Shown here: in pieces, positions 1 through 5,582 of the stretch
Position numbering within the stretch: the stretch's first letter is position 1
How the letters are laid out: each line of letters begins with the position of its first letter
Assembly: GCF_003479425.1 (NCBI RefSeq)
Contig: NZ_QUHC01000024.1
Location: 1-18,467, forward strand
Source: Odoribacter sp. AF15-53
GTDB taxonomy: Bacteria > Bacteroidota > Bacteroidia > Bacteroidales > Marinifilaceae
Length of the DNA: 18,467 bases
Direction: 5' to 3'
Translations under genes and position numbers: made by a program
Notes under the pieces: model-generated
The model's input: the letters and a program-made list of their open reading frames with translations, nothing else
Told to the model about the DNA's origin: nothing
The model's database searches: none

Positions 1-1
1 T

Positions 2-35
2 ATAAAGGTTAGTTAGCCACCAAACATTAGTGTTT
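2..35 (+). repeat. Cassette repeat copy A upstream of first small gene
   Basis: Bases 2-29 match bases 811-838 at 21 of 28 positions, including ATAAAGGT, TTAGC, CCA and ACAT blocks. Both copies sit just upstream of a small AT-rich gene. Bases 22-35 also form a short inverted repeat (AAACA, loop TTAG, TGTTT). The likely role is a boundary or recombination scar of a gene cassette; this is inferred from position and similarity only. Confidence 0.55.
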
Positions 36-38
36 AAC

Positions 39-377
39 ATGATGAATGAAAAATTACAAGATAAAGTCGTTGCTATTGAATTGGCTGGAAATAATATATT
101 TATAGCCAATGATAATGACAATTTTAAGAATGAACTTATCAGTATTGGATTTGAAAAAGTAGAACCATACTATTCTATTTCAATGCCTACTGGCGATGTA
201 GAAAAGCGAGCAGTTCTTTTTCAAAAGTTAATAGAAATCGGAACATTATTTTCCGATGCCAAGGATTGGTCGCCCTCTGAAATAGTTAGACATTACCGTG
301 ATAAAGGTTTAATAAGAGGTAATTATCTTAGGATAGCATGGAGAAATAAACAAGATCTTAATATTACTACTGAATAG
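39..377 (+). CDS. Small hypothetical protein, possible immunity protein
   Basis: A 112-residue soluble acidic protein with no signal peptide or membrane segment. I do not recognise the family. The frame could open at a GTG at 30, but paired ATG codons at 39 and 42 are more natural. The C-terminal half contains a W-S-P-S-E-I stretch (about residues 77-82) followed by a basic helix. The next gene (414) follows after 36 bases, so the two are probably co-transcribed. Small size, AT-rich composition, a SUKH neighbour and the upstream cassette repeat suggest an orphan immunity protein against an interbacterial toxin. That role is inferred from context, not from any motif. Confidence 0.7.
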   Translation: MMNEKLQDKVVAIELAGNNIFIANDNDNFKNELISIGFEKVEPYYSISMPTGDVEKRAVLFQKLIEIGTLFSDAKDWSPSEIVRHYRDKGLIRGNYLRIAWRNKQDLNITTE

Positions 378-413
378 GTTCTTAAAATTACAAGGAATAA
401 ATAATATGAAGTT

Positions 414-785
414 ATGATTGCCGACAATAAAGAAATAAAAAAGAGGATTATAGAGCTTCAAGCAAAGCTCAACATTATTTTTCCGCAACTTTACATTGAT
501 TTTCTGGCTAAAATCAATGATGGTGATGTGTATGAAGTGGATGATTCGGGTATATGTCTGTATTCATACTCTGATTTAGAGGAAAGAAATCAAACATATC
601 AAATAAAAGACTTTGAGCCAAATTATTTTATGATAGGACAAGATGGGGATTTAGGGTACTTCATAAATGTCGGTAACCCCACTGATAATTCTATATATTC
701 AAATGATTTAGGCGCTTTGGGTTCTTTGGAAATGGAAAAGGAATCAAACAATATCTTTGATTTCATAGGTCAAAATGAAAAATAA
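414..785 (+). CDS. SMI1/KNR4 (SUKH) family protein, probable immunity protein
   Basis: A 123-residue protein with the layout of the SMI1/KNR4 (SUKH) fold: an N-terminal helix, the F-P-x-x-Y-x-x-F-L segment at about residues 23-31, an N-D-G turn at 35-37, and a strand-loop-strand reading FMIGQDGDLGYFI at 72-84. SUKH proteins in bacteria are commonly immunity proteins that bind and neutralise polymorphic toxins delivered by contact-dependent or type VI secretion systems. No toxin gene adjoins it here, so it would be an orphan immunity gene acquired for defence. An ATG at 406 gives only three codons before a stop, so 414 is the start; an AAGGAA stretch lies upstream. It probably shares a transcript with the preceding gene. 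Confidence 0.8.
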   Translation: MIADNKEIKKRIIELQAKLNIIFPQLYIDFLAKINDGDVYEVDDSGICLYSYSDLEERNQTYQIKDFEPNYFMIGQDGDLGYFINVGNPTDNSIYSNDLGALGSLEMEKESNNIFDFIGQNEK

Positions 786-810
786 ATACTAACACGCACC
801 TCAATTGCCC

Positions 811-839
811 ATAAAGGTCGATTAGCTGCCAGACATCAT
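811..839 (+). repeat. Cassette repeat copy B
   Basis: Bases 811-838 align with 2-29 (21 of 28 identical) and bases 825-839 (GCTGCCAGACATCAT) align with 1966-1980 (13 of 15 identical). The copy lies 22 bases upstream of the next small gene. Its place between two unrelated small genes is what a cassette boundary would look like. Confidence 0.55.
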
Positions 840-860
840 GAACTCTAAAAAAACAATAAT

Positions 861-1202
861 ATGAGAACTGAAATTTTACAGTTGAAAGATTTAGGTCGTA
901 TGCCTAATGAAAGCATCAATGACCCAGATAACATTGTTGAAGTTATACGTTCTTATGATGAATTATTAAAGCGAATACAACTCCCCATATCATTTGATGA
1001 AGCTGAAGTATTGGTACAAATTTTTCCCGAGAGTTCTTTTTATGATTTGCAGTGGGACTTATTAAAACTGGGGGAATCTGTCATACGTATTGATGATGGC
1101 GACAAATATATCCAGTTAATAAACGCCTGTCCAAGTCAAGAATGGAAAGGTGTTCTAAACATTCGCTATAAAAATTATAAAAAGGAGAATATGGAATTTT
1201 AA
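861..1202 (+). CDS. Small hypothetical protein, possible immunity protein
   Basis: A 113-residue cytosolic protein with no signal peptide or membrane segment and no family I recognise. It is predicted to be mixed alpha/beta: a helical region over residues 23-55, then a compact stretch rich in W, D and L around residues 60-75, and a positively charged C-terminus. The ATG at 861 follows an A-rich leader typical of Bacteroidetes. It is preceded by cassette repeat copy B and follows the SUKH gene by 75 bases. The context suggests another orphan immunity gene in an array; a plain hypothetical protein is equally compatible with the sequence. Confidence 0.7.
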   Translation: MRTEILQLKDLGRMPNESINDPDNIVEVIRSYDELLKRIQLPISFDEAEVLVQIFPESSFYDLQWDLLKLGESVIRIDDGDKYIQLINACPSQEWKGVLNIRYKNYKKENMEF

Positions 1203-1318
1203 GACCTACAAAAGCCCGCCCGAAGGGGAACGCCCAAACAACCACCCGCAAAAACTGCTTTTAAGCATACCATAGAAAAAAAGGAAGACCGAACGCTCCG
1301 AAGTTTCGCCCTTATATA

Positions 1319-1326
1319 TATATTTG
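1319..1326 (+). promoter_or_regulatory. Bacteroidetes -7 box (TATATTTG)
   Basis: TATATTTG is an exact match to the Bacteroides -7 consensus TAnnTTTG. It lies about 73 bases upstream of the ATG at 1399. No TTTG -33 element is visible at the usual spacing, so the promoter is only half supported. A start of transcription just after it would favour the ATG at 1399 over the in-frame upstream codon at 1330. Confidence 0.4.
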
Positions 1327-1398
1327 TAATTGAGCGAAGATATACAGCGGAAAACGTATATAATTACATGTTATCTATTTAATAATAAGCATAAAACT

Positions 1399-1905
1399 AT
1401 GAGATTCTTAAAAATTATGGGAATATTTACTTCTATCTTAAGTTTATTGAGTTGCGGGCATGGGAATAAACGAGTGACGCAAAACGACGGTATAAACTCC
1501 AATATCCCGGTTGCTGCCCGGATTACGATAGACAAACTGCCGGATGTATTGAGAAACGTGCAGGCAGGAAATACTGATTATGATTTTATAGGTATTTGTT
1601 CCAATGGTGTGGACTGCATCTACTTTGTGCTGGAGAACGGAAAGTTTTACATAGATTTTGAAGCTATGGGTAAAGAGCAGCTTCCCTACATAGATACCTT
1701 GAAACAGTTCGCAAAGGAACATAATTATCCTATTGTCGAAACAACCTATAACAATACTCCGGTCGATTACGAACATCGGAAATACGCTCCCGTCCTTAGC
1801 CTGAAAGTCAATGCGGACATAGACAGTATCGTAAAGGTCGGAAGCCAGATTGAGCATACCATTTTCAGGAACAATGAGCGAACCGTTTACGAAATAGTGC
1901 CTTGA
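1399..1905 (+). CDS. Hypothetical lipoprotein
   Basis: A 168-residue predicted lipoprotein. The frame is open from 1330, but the ATG at 1399 begins a textbook type II signal peptide: basic start, hydrophobic core, then L-S-L-L-S-C with lipidated Cys19, which decides the start. The mature part is soluble and mixed alpha/beta, with two further cysteines in a short G-I-C-S-N-G-V-D-C segment, and ends in a strand-rich region. I do not recognise the family. It sits between the small immunity-like genes and a second lipoprotein, in the same accessory region, so it may be a periplasmic or membrane-anchored immunity protein, but nothing in the sequence proves this. Confidence 0.7.
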   Translation: MRFLKIMGIFTSILSLLSCGHGNKRVTQNDGINSNIPVAARITIDKLPDVLRNVQAGNTDYDFIGICSNGVDCIYFVLENGKFYIDFEAMGKEQLPYIDTLKQFAKEHNYPIVETTYNNTPVDYEHRKYAPVLSLKVNADIDSIVKVGSQIEHTIFRNNERTVYEIVP

Positions 1906-1950
1906 TTTTGCCAATAAAGACATTAAGATTTAGATAACAAACAGCACTGC

Positions 1951-1980
1951 CGCTTAAAGCGAAGCGCTGCCAAGCATCAT
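1951..1980 (+). repeat. Hairpin plus partial cassette repeat copy C
   Basis: CGCTT (1951-1955) and AAGCG (1962-1966) form a short inverted repeat. It runs directly into GCTGCCAAGCATCAT (1966-1980), which matches 13 of 15 bases of copy B at 825-839. It ends 12 bases before the next gene. The hairpin joined to a repeat just before a gene recalls the recombination sites of gene-capture arrays; the similarity is limited to the core. Confidence 0.4.
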
Positions 1981-1992
1981 CTACATAAGAAT

Positions 1993-2583
1993 ATGAGAAC
2001 ATTCGCCATAATCCTGCTTTTAGCAAGCCTGTTTGCCGCAAGTTGCGGAGAGCCGCCCATGCCGCCGAGCGACGAGGAAATGATACGCCACTTCGCCACG
2101 CACGAGGCGGCGTTCCGCAAGGTGTACGAAATCATGGCAGAGAGTTCAGAAGGCAGTTTCCCCTATCCGCCGCTTTCTCCGGAAGAGGTCATTATACTTG
2201 ATTCAACAGAGCAAAGCGATACATCCCATGAAACGAATGACGAACAAGACCTCCCGGTATATGGGCTGCTGAAGCCAGACCGAATACAGCTCGATTCCTT
2301 GTTGTCAGAGATTGGATGCGGTCTTGTCCTTGTTGACCGCAGGGAATGGGAAACGGCGGATTCGGTATATGTGAGCCTCGTTATGCCGTACTATTCCCAC
2401 GGCATCGTGGATGCGGGAACGTCCAAGAGTTTCATTTACGATCCCGGATTGGAAAGCCGCCGGAACATCCGTATCACCGAACACGGCGACCTGAACGAGA
2501 TCTATCGCAGGACGTACAACGACACCACGCTGTACAAGCCCGTCAGGGAAGGCTGGTACATTGAGTTAGACCATTCACGATAA
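1993..2583 (+). CDS. Hypothetical lipoprotein, C-terminus possibly frameshifted
   Basis: A 196-residue predicted lipoprotein. The signal peptide has a hydrophobic core and lipobox F-A-A-S-C with Cys18, followed by G-E-P-P-M-P-P-S-D-E-E, an acidic/proline linker. The mature region has a helical stretch (about 27-50), a Ser/Thr/Glu-rich linker (70-90) and a globular C-terminal domain. I do not recognise the family. Base composition is clearly more GC-rich than the genes to its left, which suggests a different origin. The frame ends D-H-S-R-stop, while an adjacent frame stays open to 2656 and reads like ordinary protein, so the original end may have been lost to a one-base indel. It is convergent with the EFR1-type gene. 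Confidence 0.7.
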   Translation: MRTFAIILLLASLFAASCGEPPMPPSDEEMIRHFATHEAAFRKVYEIMAESSEGSFPYPPLSPEEVIILDSTEQSDTSHETNDEQDLPVYGLLKPDRIQLDSLLSEIGCGLVLVDRREWETADSVYVSLVMPYYSHGIVDAGTSKSFIYDPGLESRRNIRITEHGDLNEIYRRTYNDTTLYKPVREGWYIELDHSR

Positions 2584-2776
2584 CCTGCAAAGAGGGACGC
2601 ATGAGGATATTCCAATACATGCGCCGATTCTTCCAGATGATGACAAGGATGCGTAAGGTCATCCATATCGTTTCTATGACCTGTCGGCATGAACAACGCA
2701 AGAACGGGCTGGTTCCGGTGGAATCCTACAAACGGGAAACAGACCGGAATCTCTGGATACGCAGCATAGGAACCCG

Positions 2777-3571
2777 TCATTCCACACGGTACAGCATCGT
2801 TCTTTTTACAGCTGGATGATGGTATTGCAGCCGCCCTTTGGACTTCCCGATCTGAATGACATTCCGGGGACACCAGTGTACGCAAGCATGGCAAGCCTCG
2901 CAACCGGTTCCCCACCGGGGCACTCCGTTTTTCAGCGTAATATTGTTCACGGGACATACACGTTCGCAGACACCACATCCCATACAACCATTTTCCAAGG
3001 AGAAGTTCAAGTGCGAGCGACTGAAAAAAGCATTGAACAGCCCTTTGTGCAACAGATCCGATAACCTGCAATACGGGAAAGGCTTTTTCCGTTTGCCTTT
3101 TTTCAAGTTGTCGATTATTCGTGAAGTGTAAAGCTCCGCCCGTTCCAGTATCTTCGTCCTCCTTACTGAAGATACCTCGTATTCCTTCAGGCAGTTCCCT
3201 ACGGTGGGCAGGTTGTAGCCATAGTCCAGACGCACGCCTTTGCCGGACATGATTTTGTCCACAACGGACACCGCACAGCCCTTGTACGTGTAATATGTGC
3301 CTATGGAGAAATAGTACACGCCTTTCCTGAACGGATAACTTTCCAAGAACCGGCGGACAATGCCGGGCAGTCCGCCCATATATACGGGGAATATAAAACC
3401 TACGATTCGGGAGTCCGATGCGGTGATTCCAGCTGACGGTGTCATTCTGAACAGCCCGGCTCCTCCAAAAGCCGCCGCAATATCCTGCGACAATTTCAGG
3501 CTGTTGCCTGTGGCGGAGAAATAATAGATGGATATTTCTTTGTCGTTTGCCGTTTTGCTTTTATAGTCCAT
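2777..3571 (-). CDS. EFR1-type flavodoxin/ferredoxin fusion protein
   Basis: A 264-residue cytosolic redox protein of the EFR1 family. The N-terminal flavodoxin-like domain (about 10-160) begins with a strand and the FMN phosphate loop F-S-A-T-G-N-S (18-24), and has the G-F-I-F-P-V-Y strand (58-64). The C-terminal part carries two [4Fe-4S] motifs: Cys196, 199, 202 and 206, and Cys224, 227, 230 and 234, each followed by Pro. Such proteins shuttle electrons; the physiological partner is unknown. Both clusters and the FMN loop look intact. The gene is divergent from the HxlR-type regulator with 124 bases between starts, which suggests that the regulator controls it. Confidence 0.9.
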   Translation of the reverse strand: MDYKSKTANDKEISIYYFSATGNSLKLSQDIAAAFGGAGLFRMTPSAGITASDSRIVGFIFPVYMGGLPGIVRRFLESYPFRKGVYYFSIGTYYTYKGCAVSVVDKIMSGKGVRLDYGYNLPTVGNCLKEYEVSSVRRTKILERAELYTSRIIDNLKKGKRKKPFPYCRLSDLLHKGLFNAFFSRSHLNFSLENGCMGCGVCERVCPVNNITLKNGVPRWGTGCEACHACVHWCPRNVIQIGKSKGRLQYHHPAVKRTMLYRVE

Positions 3572-3633
3572 AACATTTATTTTTGCGACAGCAAAGTTAG
3601 TAGGTCTCTTTAAAAAAAAGAAGAACTGTCTTG

Positions 3634-3645
3634 GTTATCAGTAAC
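3634..3645. promoter_or_regulatory. Possible HxlR operator palindrome
   Basis: GTTA-TCAG-TAAC is a perfect 4+4 inverted repeat in the 124-base divergent spacer between the EFR1-type gene and the HxlR-type gene. HxlR regulators are winged-helix dimers that bind palindromes next to their own gene and its divergent target. The palindrome is short, so this assignment rests mainly on position. Confidence 0.35.
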
Positions 3646-3695
3646 TTACATTTAGGTTAGTTTTCCTGTATATCAATTTGTTGGATAAAAGAAAA

Positions 3696-4049
3696 ATGAG
3701 AAAAAAGTTAGATTACGATTATTGTTCTGCTTCCCCTATACTGGAATGGCTGGGTGACAAATGGGCTTTAGTTGTCTTATTGAAGCTACATGAGAATGAA
3801 GTAATACGTTTCAATGAACTATACAAAACAATCCCCTCTATATCGGAAAAGATGCTATCTACTGTTTTGCGGTCATTGGTAACGGACGGATTGGTAAATA
3901 GAAAAATATATCCCACAGTTCCACCCAAAGTGGAATATTATGTATCTGAATTTGGAGAAACTTTAATCCCTTATTTAGAGCAGTTGAAACAATGGGGGCA
4001 AGAAAATTTTGAAACGATAATGGAAAATAGACGGAAAAATAAGTATTGA
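3696..4049 (+). CDS. HxlR-type winged-helix transcriptional regulator
   Basis: A 117-residue DNA-binding protein of the HxlR/MarR-like winged-helix family. Visible hallmarks are an N-terminal Cys10, G-D-K-W at 20-23, the R-F-N-E-L recognition region (39-43), S-E-K-M-L-S at 50-55, D-G-L-V at 64-67, and P-P-K-V-E-Y-Y wing residues (76-82), then a C-terminal dimer helix. Several HxlR relatives sense quinones, aldehydes or disulfide stress through the N-terminal Cys. The frame extends to TTG codons at 3678, but the ATG at 3696 gives the normal family length. It is divergent from the redox protein and probably regulates it and itself. Confidence 0.9.
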   Translation: MRKKLDYDYCSASPILEWLGDKWALVVLLKLHENEVIRFNELYKTIPSISEKMLSTVLRSLVTDGLVNRKIYPTVPPKVEYYVSEFGETLIPYLEQLKQWGQENFETIMENRRKNKY

Positions 4050-4056
4050 AATTTAG

Positions 4057-4099
4057 TGCAAGGTACAAGTATATATTTATATATAGCTTGCACCTTGCA
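4057..4099. terminator. Long hairpin after the HxlR gene
   Basis: Bases 4057-4075 and 4080-4099 are near-perfect reverse complements (TGCAAGGT-ACAAG-TATATA against its partner, one mismatch and one bulge), giving a stem of about 19 pairs with a very short AT loop. It begins 8 bases after the HxlR stop codon. No clear U-tract follows, so it may act as an RNA stabiliser or a weak terminator. Confidence 0.5.
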
Positions 4100-4201
4100 A
4101 TAACCTTAAAATGTTTATTTTCAACGATTTGCATAATCCAAAAATAATGCGAACATCTGAACCCAAGATGTTGGCAGACAGACACCGGACAACAGCAGAT
4201 A

Positions 4202-4220
4202 GCTTTTAAGGACTAAAAGC
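4202..4220. terminator. Short perfect hairpin
   Basis: GCTTTTA (4202-4208) and TAAAAGC (4214-4220) form a perfect 7-base stem with a 5-base loop. It lies 57 bases beyond the 3' end of the minus-strand gene at 4278-4634 and could terminate it. The remainder of the 4050-4277 gap shows no gene. Confidence 0.3.
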
Positions 4221-4277
4221 GTGACGGATGCAAAGCCAAAATTTCAGAAAGTGCTGATATTTAGGAATAAATAACGC

Positions 4278-4634
4278 TTAATTTATAATCCAAGCGGCAC
4301 GATGCCTGTTCTCCTGAATCGCCCGGATACAGCTGCCGGAATCAAGCCTGTACATGAAGCCCGCCAAGTTCCCGCTCTCGTACAAGCCCATGCCGATGGT
4401 CAGGCGGCTGTTGAAGTCGGTCTGGCTGACGACGTACCAGCCGCACCGGGCGAAATGCTCCTCGTAGCCGGAACGGGTTTCCAGCAGGAAATAGAACTTG
4501 CCGTCGTCCTCGAAACGGATGACGTACTCGCAACGCAGGCGGCGTGCGATCTTGCCCAAGATGCGGCTCTCCTCCTCGATGACCGCAGGAGTGGCAAGGA
4601 AGGTGTATTGCGCGATAAAGACAGCCTCGTCCAT
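4278..4634 (-). CDS. Hypothetical protein of the integrase module
   Basis: A 118-residue soluble protein of no family I recognise. Residues 1-40 are helical (start M-D-E-A-V-F-I-A, then E-E-E-S-R-I-L-G-K-I), followed by strands R-F-E-D-D-G-K-F-Y-F-L-L-E-T and a W-Y-V-V-S-Q-T-D-F segment; the C-terminus is basic. The frame can be extended to a GTG at 4679, but the ATG at 4634 is preferred because a near-consensus -7 box (CATATTTG on the minus strand) lies about 25-30 bases upstream. High GC content matches the HTH and integrase genes to its right, so it is probably part of the same mobile module. The opposite strand also has long open frames, but their composition is unlike real protein. Confidence 0.65.
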   Translation of the reverse strand: MDEAVFIAQYTFLATPAVIEEESRILGKIARRLRCEYVIRFEDDGKFYFLLETRSGYEEHFARCGWYVVSQTDFNSRLTIGMGLYESGNLAGFMYRLDSGSCIRAIQENRHRAAWIIN

Positions 4635-4807
4635 AGTGATGATGTTTGGTCGGTTACAAATATGCGAAATGTCCGGCACACGGCAAGCGGAAGAGACGGG
4701 AAATATGCGGAAGGGCGTGCGGATATGTAGAGCTTCTCCCTGCTTTTCACCGCCCGGAACGTGACAAGGCTACAAACGTGAAGCAAAACGAGGACAAGCG
4801 GTACGGT

Positions 4808-4842
4808 TTTGATACACGGACATATACAGACCGGTATATTTG
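4808..4842 (+). promoter_or_regulatory. Putative promoter of the HTH gene pair
   Basis: TATATTTG at 4835-4842 is an exact match to the Bacteroides -7 consensus TAnnTTTG, and TTTG at 4808-4811 could serve as the -33 element. The 23-base spacing is slightly longer than usual. It lies 34 bases upstream of the ATG at 4877, which supports joint transcription of the two HTH genes. Confidence 0.55.
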
Positions 4843-4876
4843 CAGGGAAGTATAACAATAAAAACGTATCGGGACA

Positions 4877-5170
4877 ATGGAAATAGTAAGCATCGAGAGA
4901 AAGACCTTCGAGGAGATGAAGGAACGGTTCGGCAGCTTCTCGCAGCACGTGAGGGAGCTTTGCGCCCGCTACCGACCGCCCGAAAAGATGAACTGGATGG
5001 ACGGGGCGGACGTGTGCGAGAAACTGGGCATCAGCAAGCGGACATTGCAGACCTACCGTGACCGGGGGCTGCTGCCGTACAGCCAGATCAACCACAAGAT
5101 TTACTACCGGACGGAGGACGTGGAGGCGTTCGTGGAAGCCATGAGCCGGGAAATGACGGAGGACGAGTGA
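4877..5170 (+). CDS. MerR/excisionase-like helix-turn-helix protein 1
   Basis: A 97-residue DNA-binding protein. After a helical N-terminus it has the compact HTH_17-type fold: D-G-A-D-V-C-E-K-L-G-I-S-K-R-T-L-Q-T-Y-R from residue 42, then the wing G-L-L-P-Y-S and H-K-I-Y-Y-R (64-78), and a C-terminal helix. Such proteins usually act as excisionases or regulators of integration and transfer in Bacteroides integrative elements. It is a paralogue of the next gene, which starts one base after its stop codon. Position beside an integrase fits a recombination directionality or regulatory role; which of the two acts as Xis cannot be told from the sequence. Confidence 0.85.
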   Translation: MEIVSIERKTFEEMKERFGSFSQHVRELCARYRPPEKMNWMDGADVCEKLGISKRTLQTYRDRGLLPYSQINHKIYYRTEDVEAFVEAMSREMTEDE

Positions 5171-5171
5171 G

Positions 5172-5489
5172 ATGGAAGTGATCACAAGGGACACGGAAGA
5201 GGTACGGGCGTACTTCGAGGCACTGGAGGAAGGCATGAGGTACCTTGACACGGTAACGGCGCACTTCCGCCCGGCGATGAACGGCGAGGTCTATCTCACG
5301 GGCGAGGACGTGTGCAGGCTGCTGCACATCACGCCGAGAACGTTGCAGGACTACCGCACGCAGCGGCTGATCCCGTACATATCGCTGCCGGGCAAGACGC
5401 TCTACCGCCAGTCGGATCTGCTGCGTATGCTGGAGGAGAACTACGTGGACATGCGCCCAAAGCGCAAACGGGGGAAAAGTCCAACATAA
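5172..5489 (+). CDS. MerR/excisionase-like helix-turn-helix protein 2
   Basis: A 105-residue paralogue of the upstream HTH protein. The helix-turn-helix spans about residues 42-82 (T-G-E-D-V-C-R-L-L-H-I-T-P-R-T-L-Q-D-Y-R, then the wing L-I-P-Y-I and K-T-L-Y-R). It ends in a strongly basic tail, R-P-K-R-K-R-G-K, likely to contact DNA. The ATG lies one base after the previous stop, so the two are translated from one mRNA. Tandem small HTH genes next to an integrase are a standard layout in Bacteroidales integrative elements. The gene is convergent with the integrase and separated from it by a strong hairpin. Confidence 0.85.
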   Translation: MEVITRDTEEVRAYFEALEEGMRYLDTVTAHFRPAMNGEVYLTGEDVCRLLHITPRTLQDYRTQRLIPYISLPGKTLYRQSDLLRMLEENYVDMRPKRKRGKSPT

Positions 5490-5512
5490 ACGCACGGGGG
5501 TGTGCATCGGGA

Positions 5513-5564
5513 AATGCAGCAAAGGCAGGGACACCGCATCGGAAGTTCCTGCCTTTGCCGCATT
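5513..5564. terminator. Bidirectional terminator hairpin
   Basis: Bases 5513-5529 and 5548-5564 form a stem of 17 pairs with one mismatch (core GCAAAGGCAGG / CCTGCCTTTGC) around an 18-base loop. It lies in the 93-base space between the convergent HTH pair and the integrase gene, where a two-way terminator is expected. No strong U-tract is present on either side. Confidence 0.7.
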
Positions 5565-5582
5565 CTGCACCGGGGGAAGGCG

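Noticed and set aside
1444..1923. 159-codon minus-strand frame
   Set aside because: It lies opposite the lipoprotein at 1399-1905, which has a proper lipobox.
2601..2819. 72-codon plus-strand frame rich in Met and Arg
   Set aside because: Composition is unlike real protein, it overlaps the 3' end of the EFR1-type gene and there is no convincing start signal.
4400..5251. 283-codon open frame on the minus strand
   Set aside because: It overlaps both the HTH gene and the 4278-4634 gene in another frame, with low-complexity composition and no domain.
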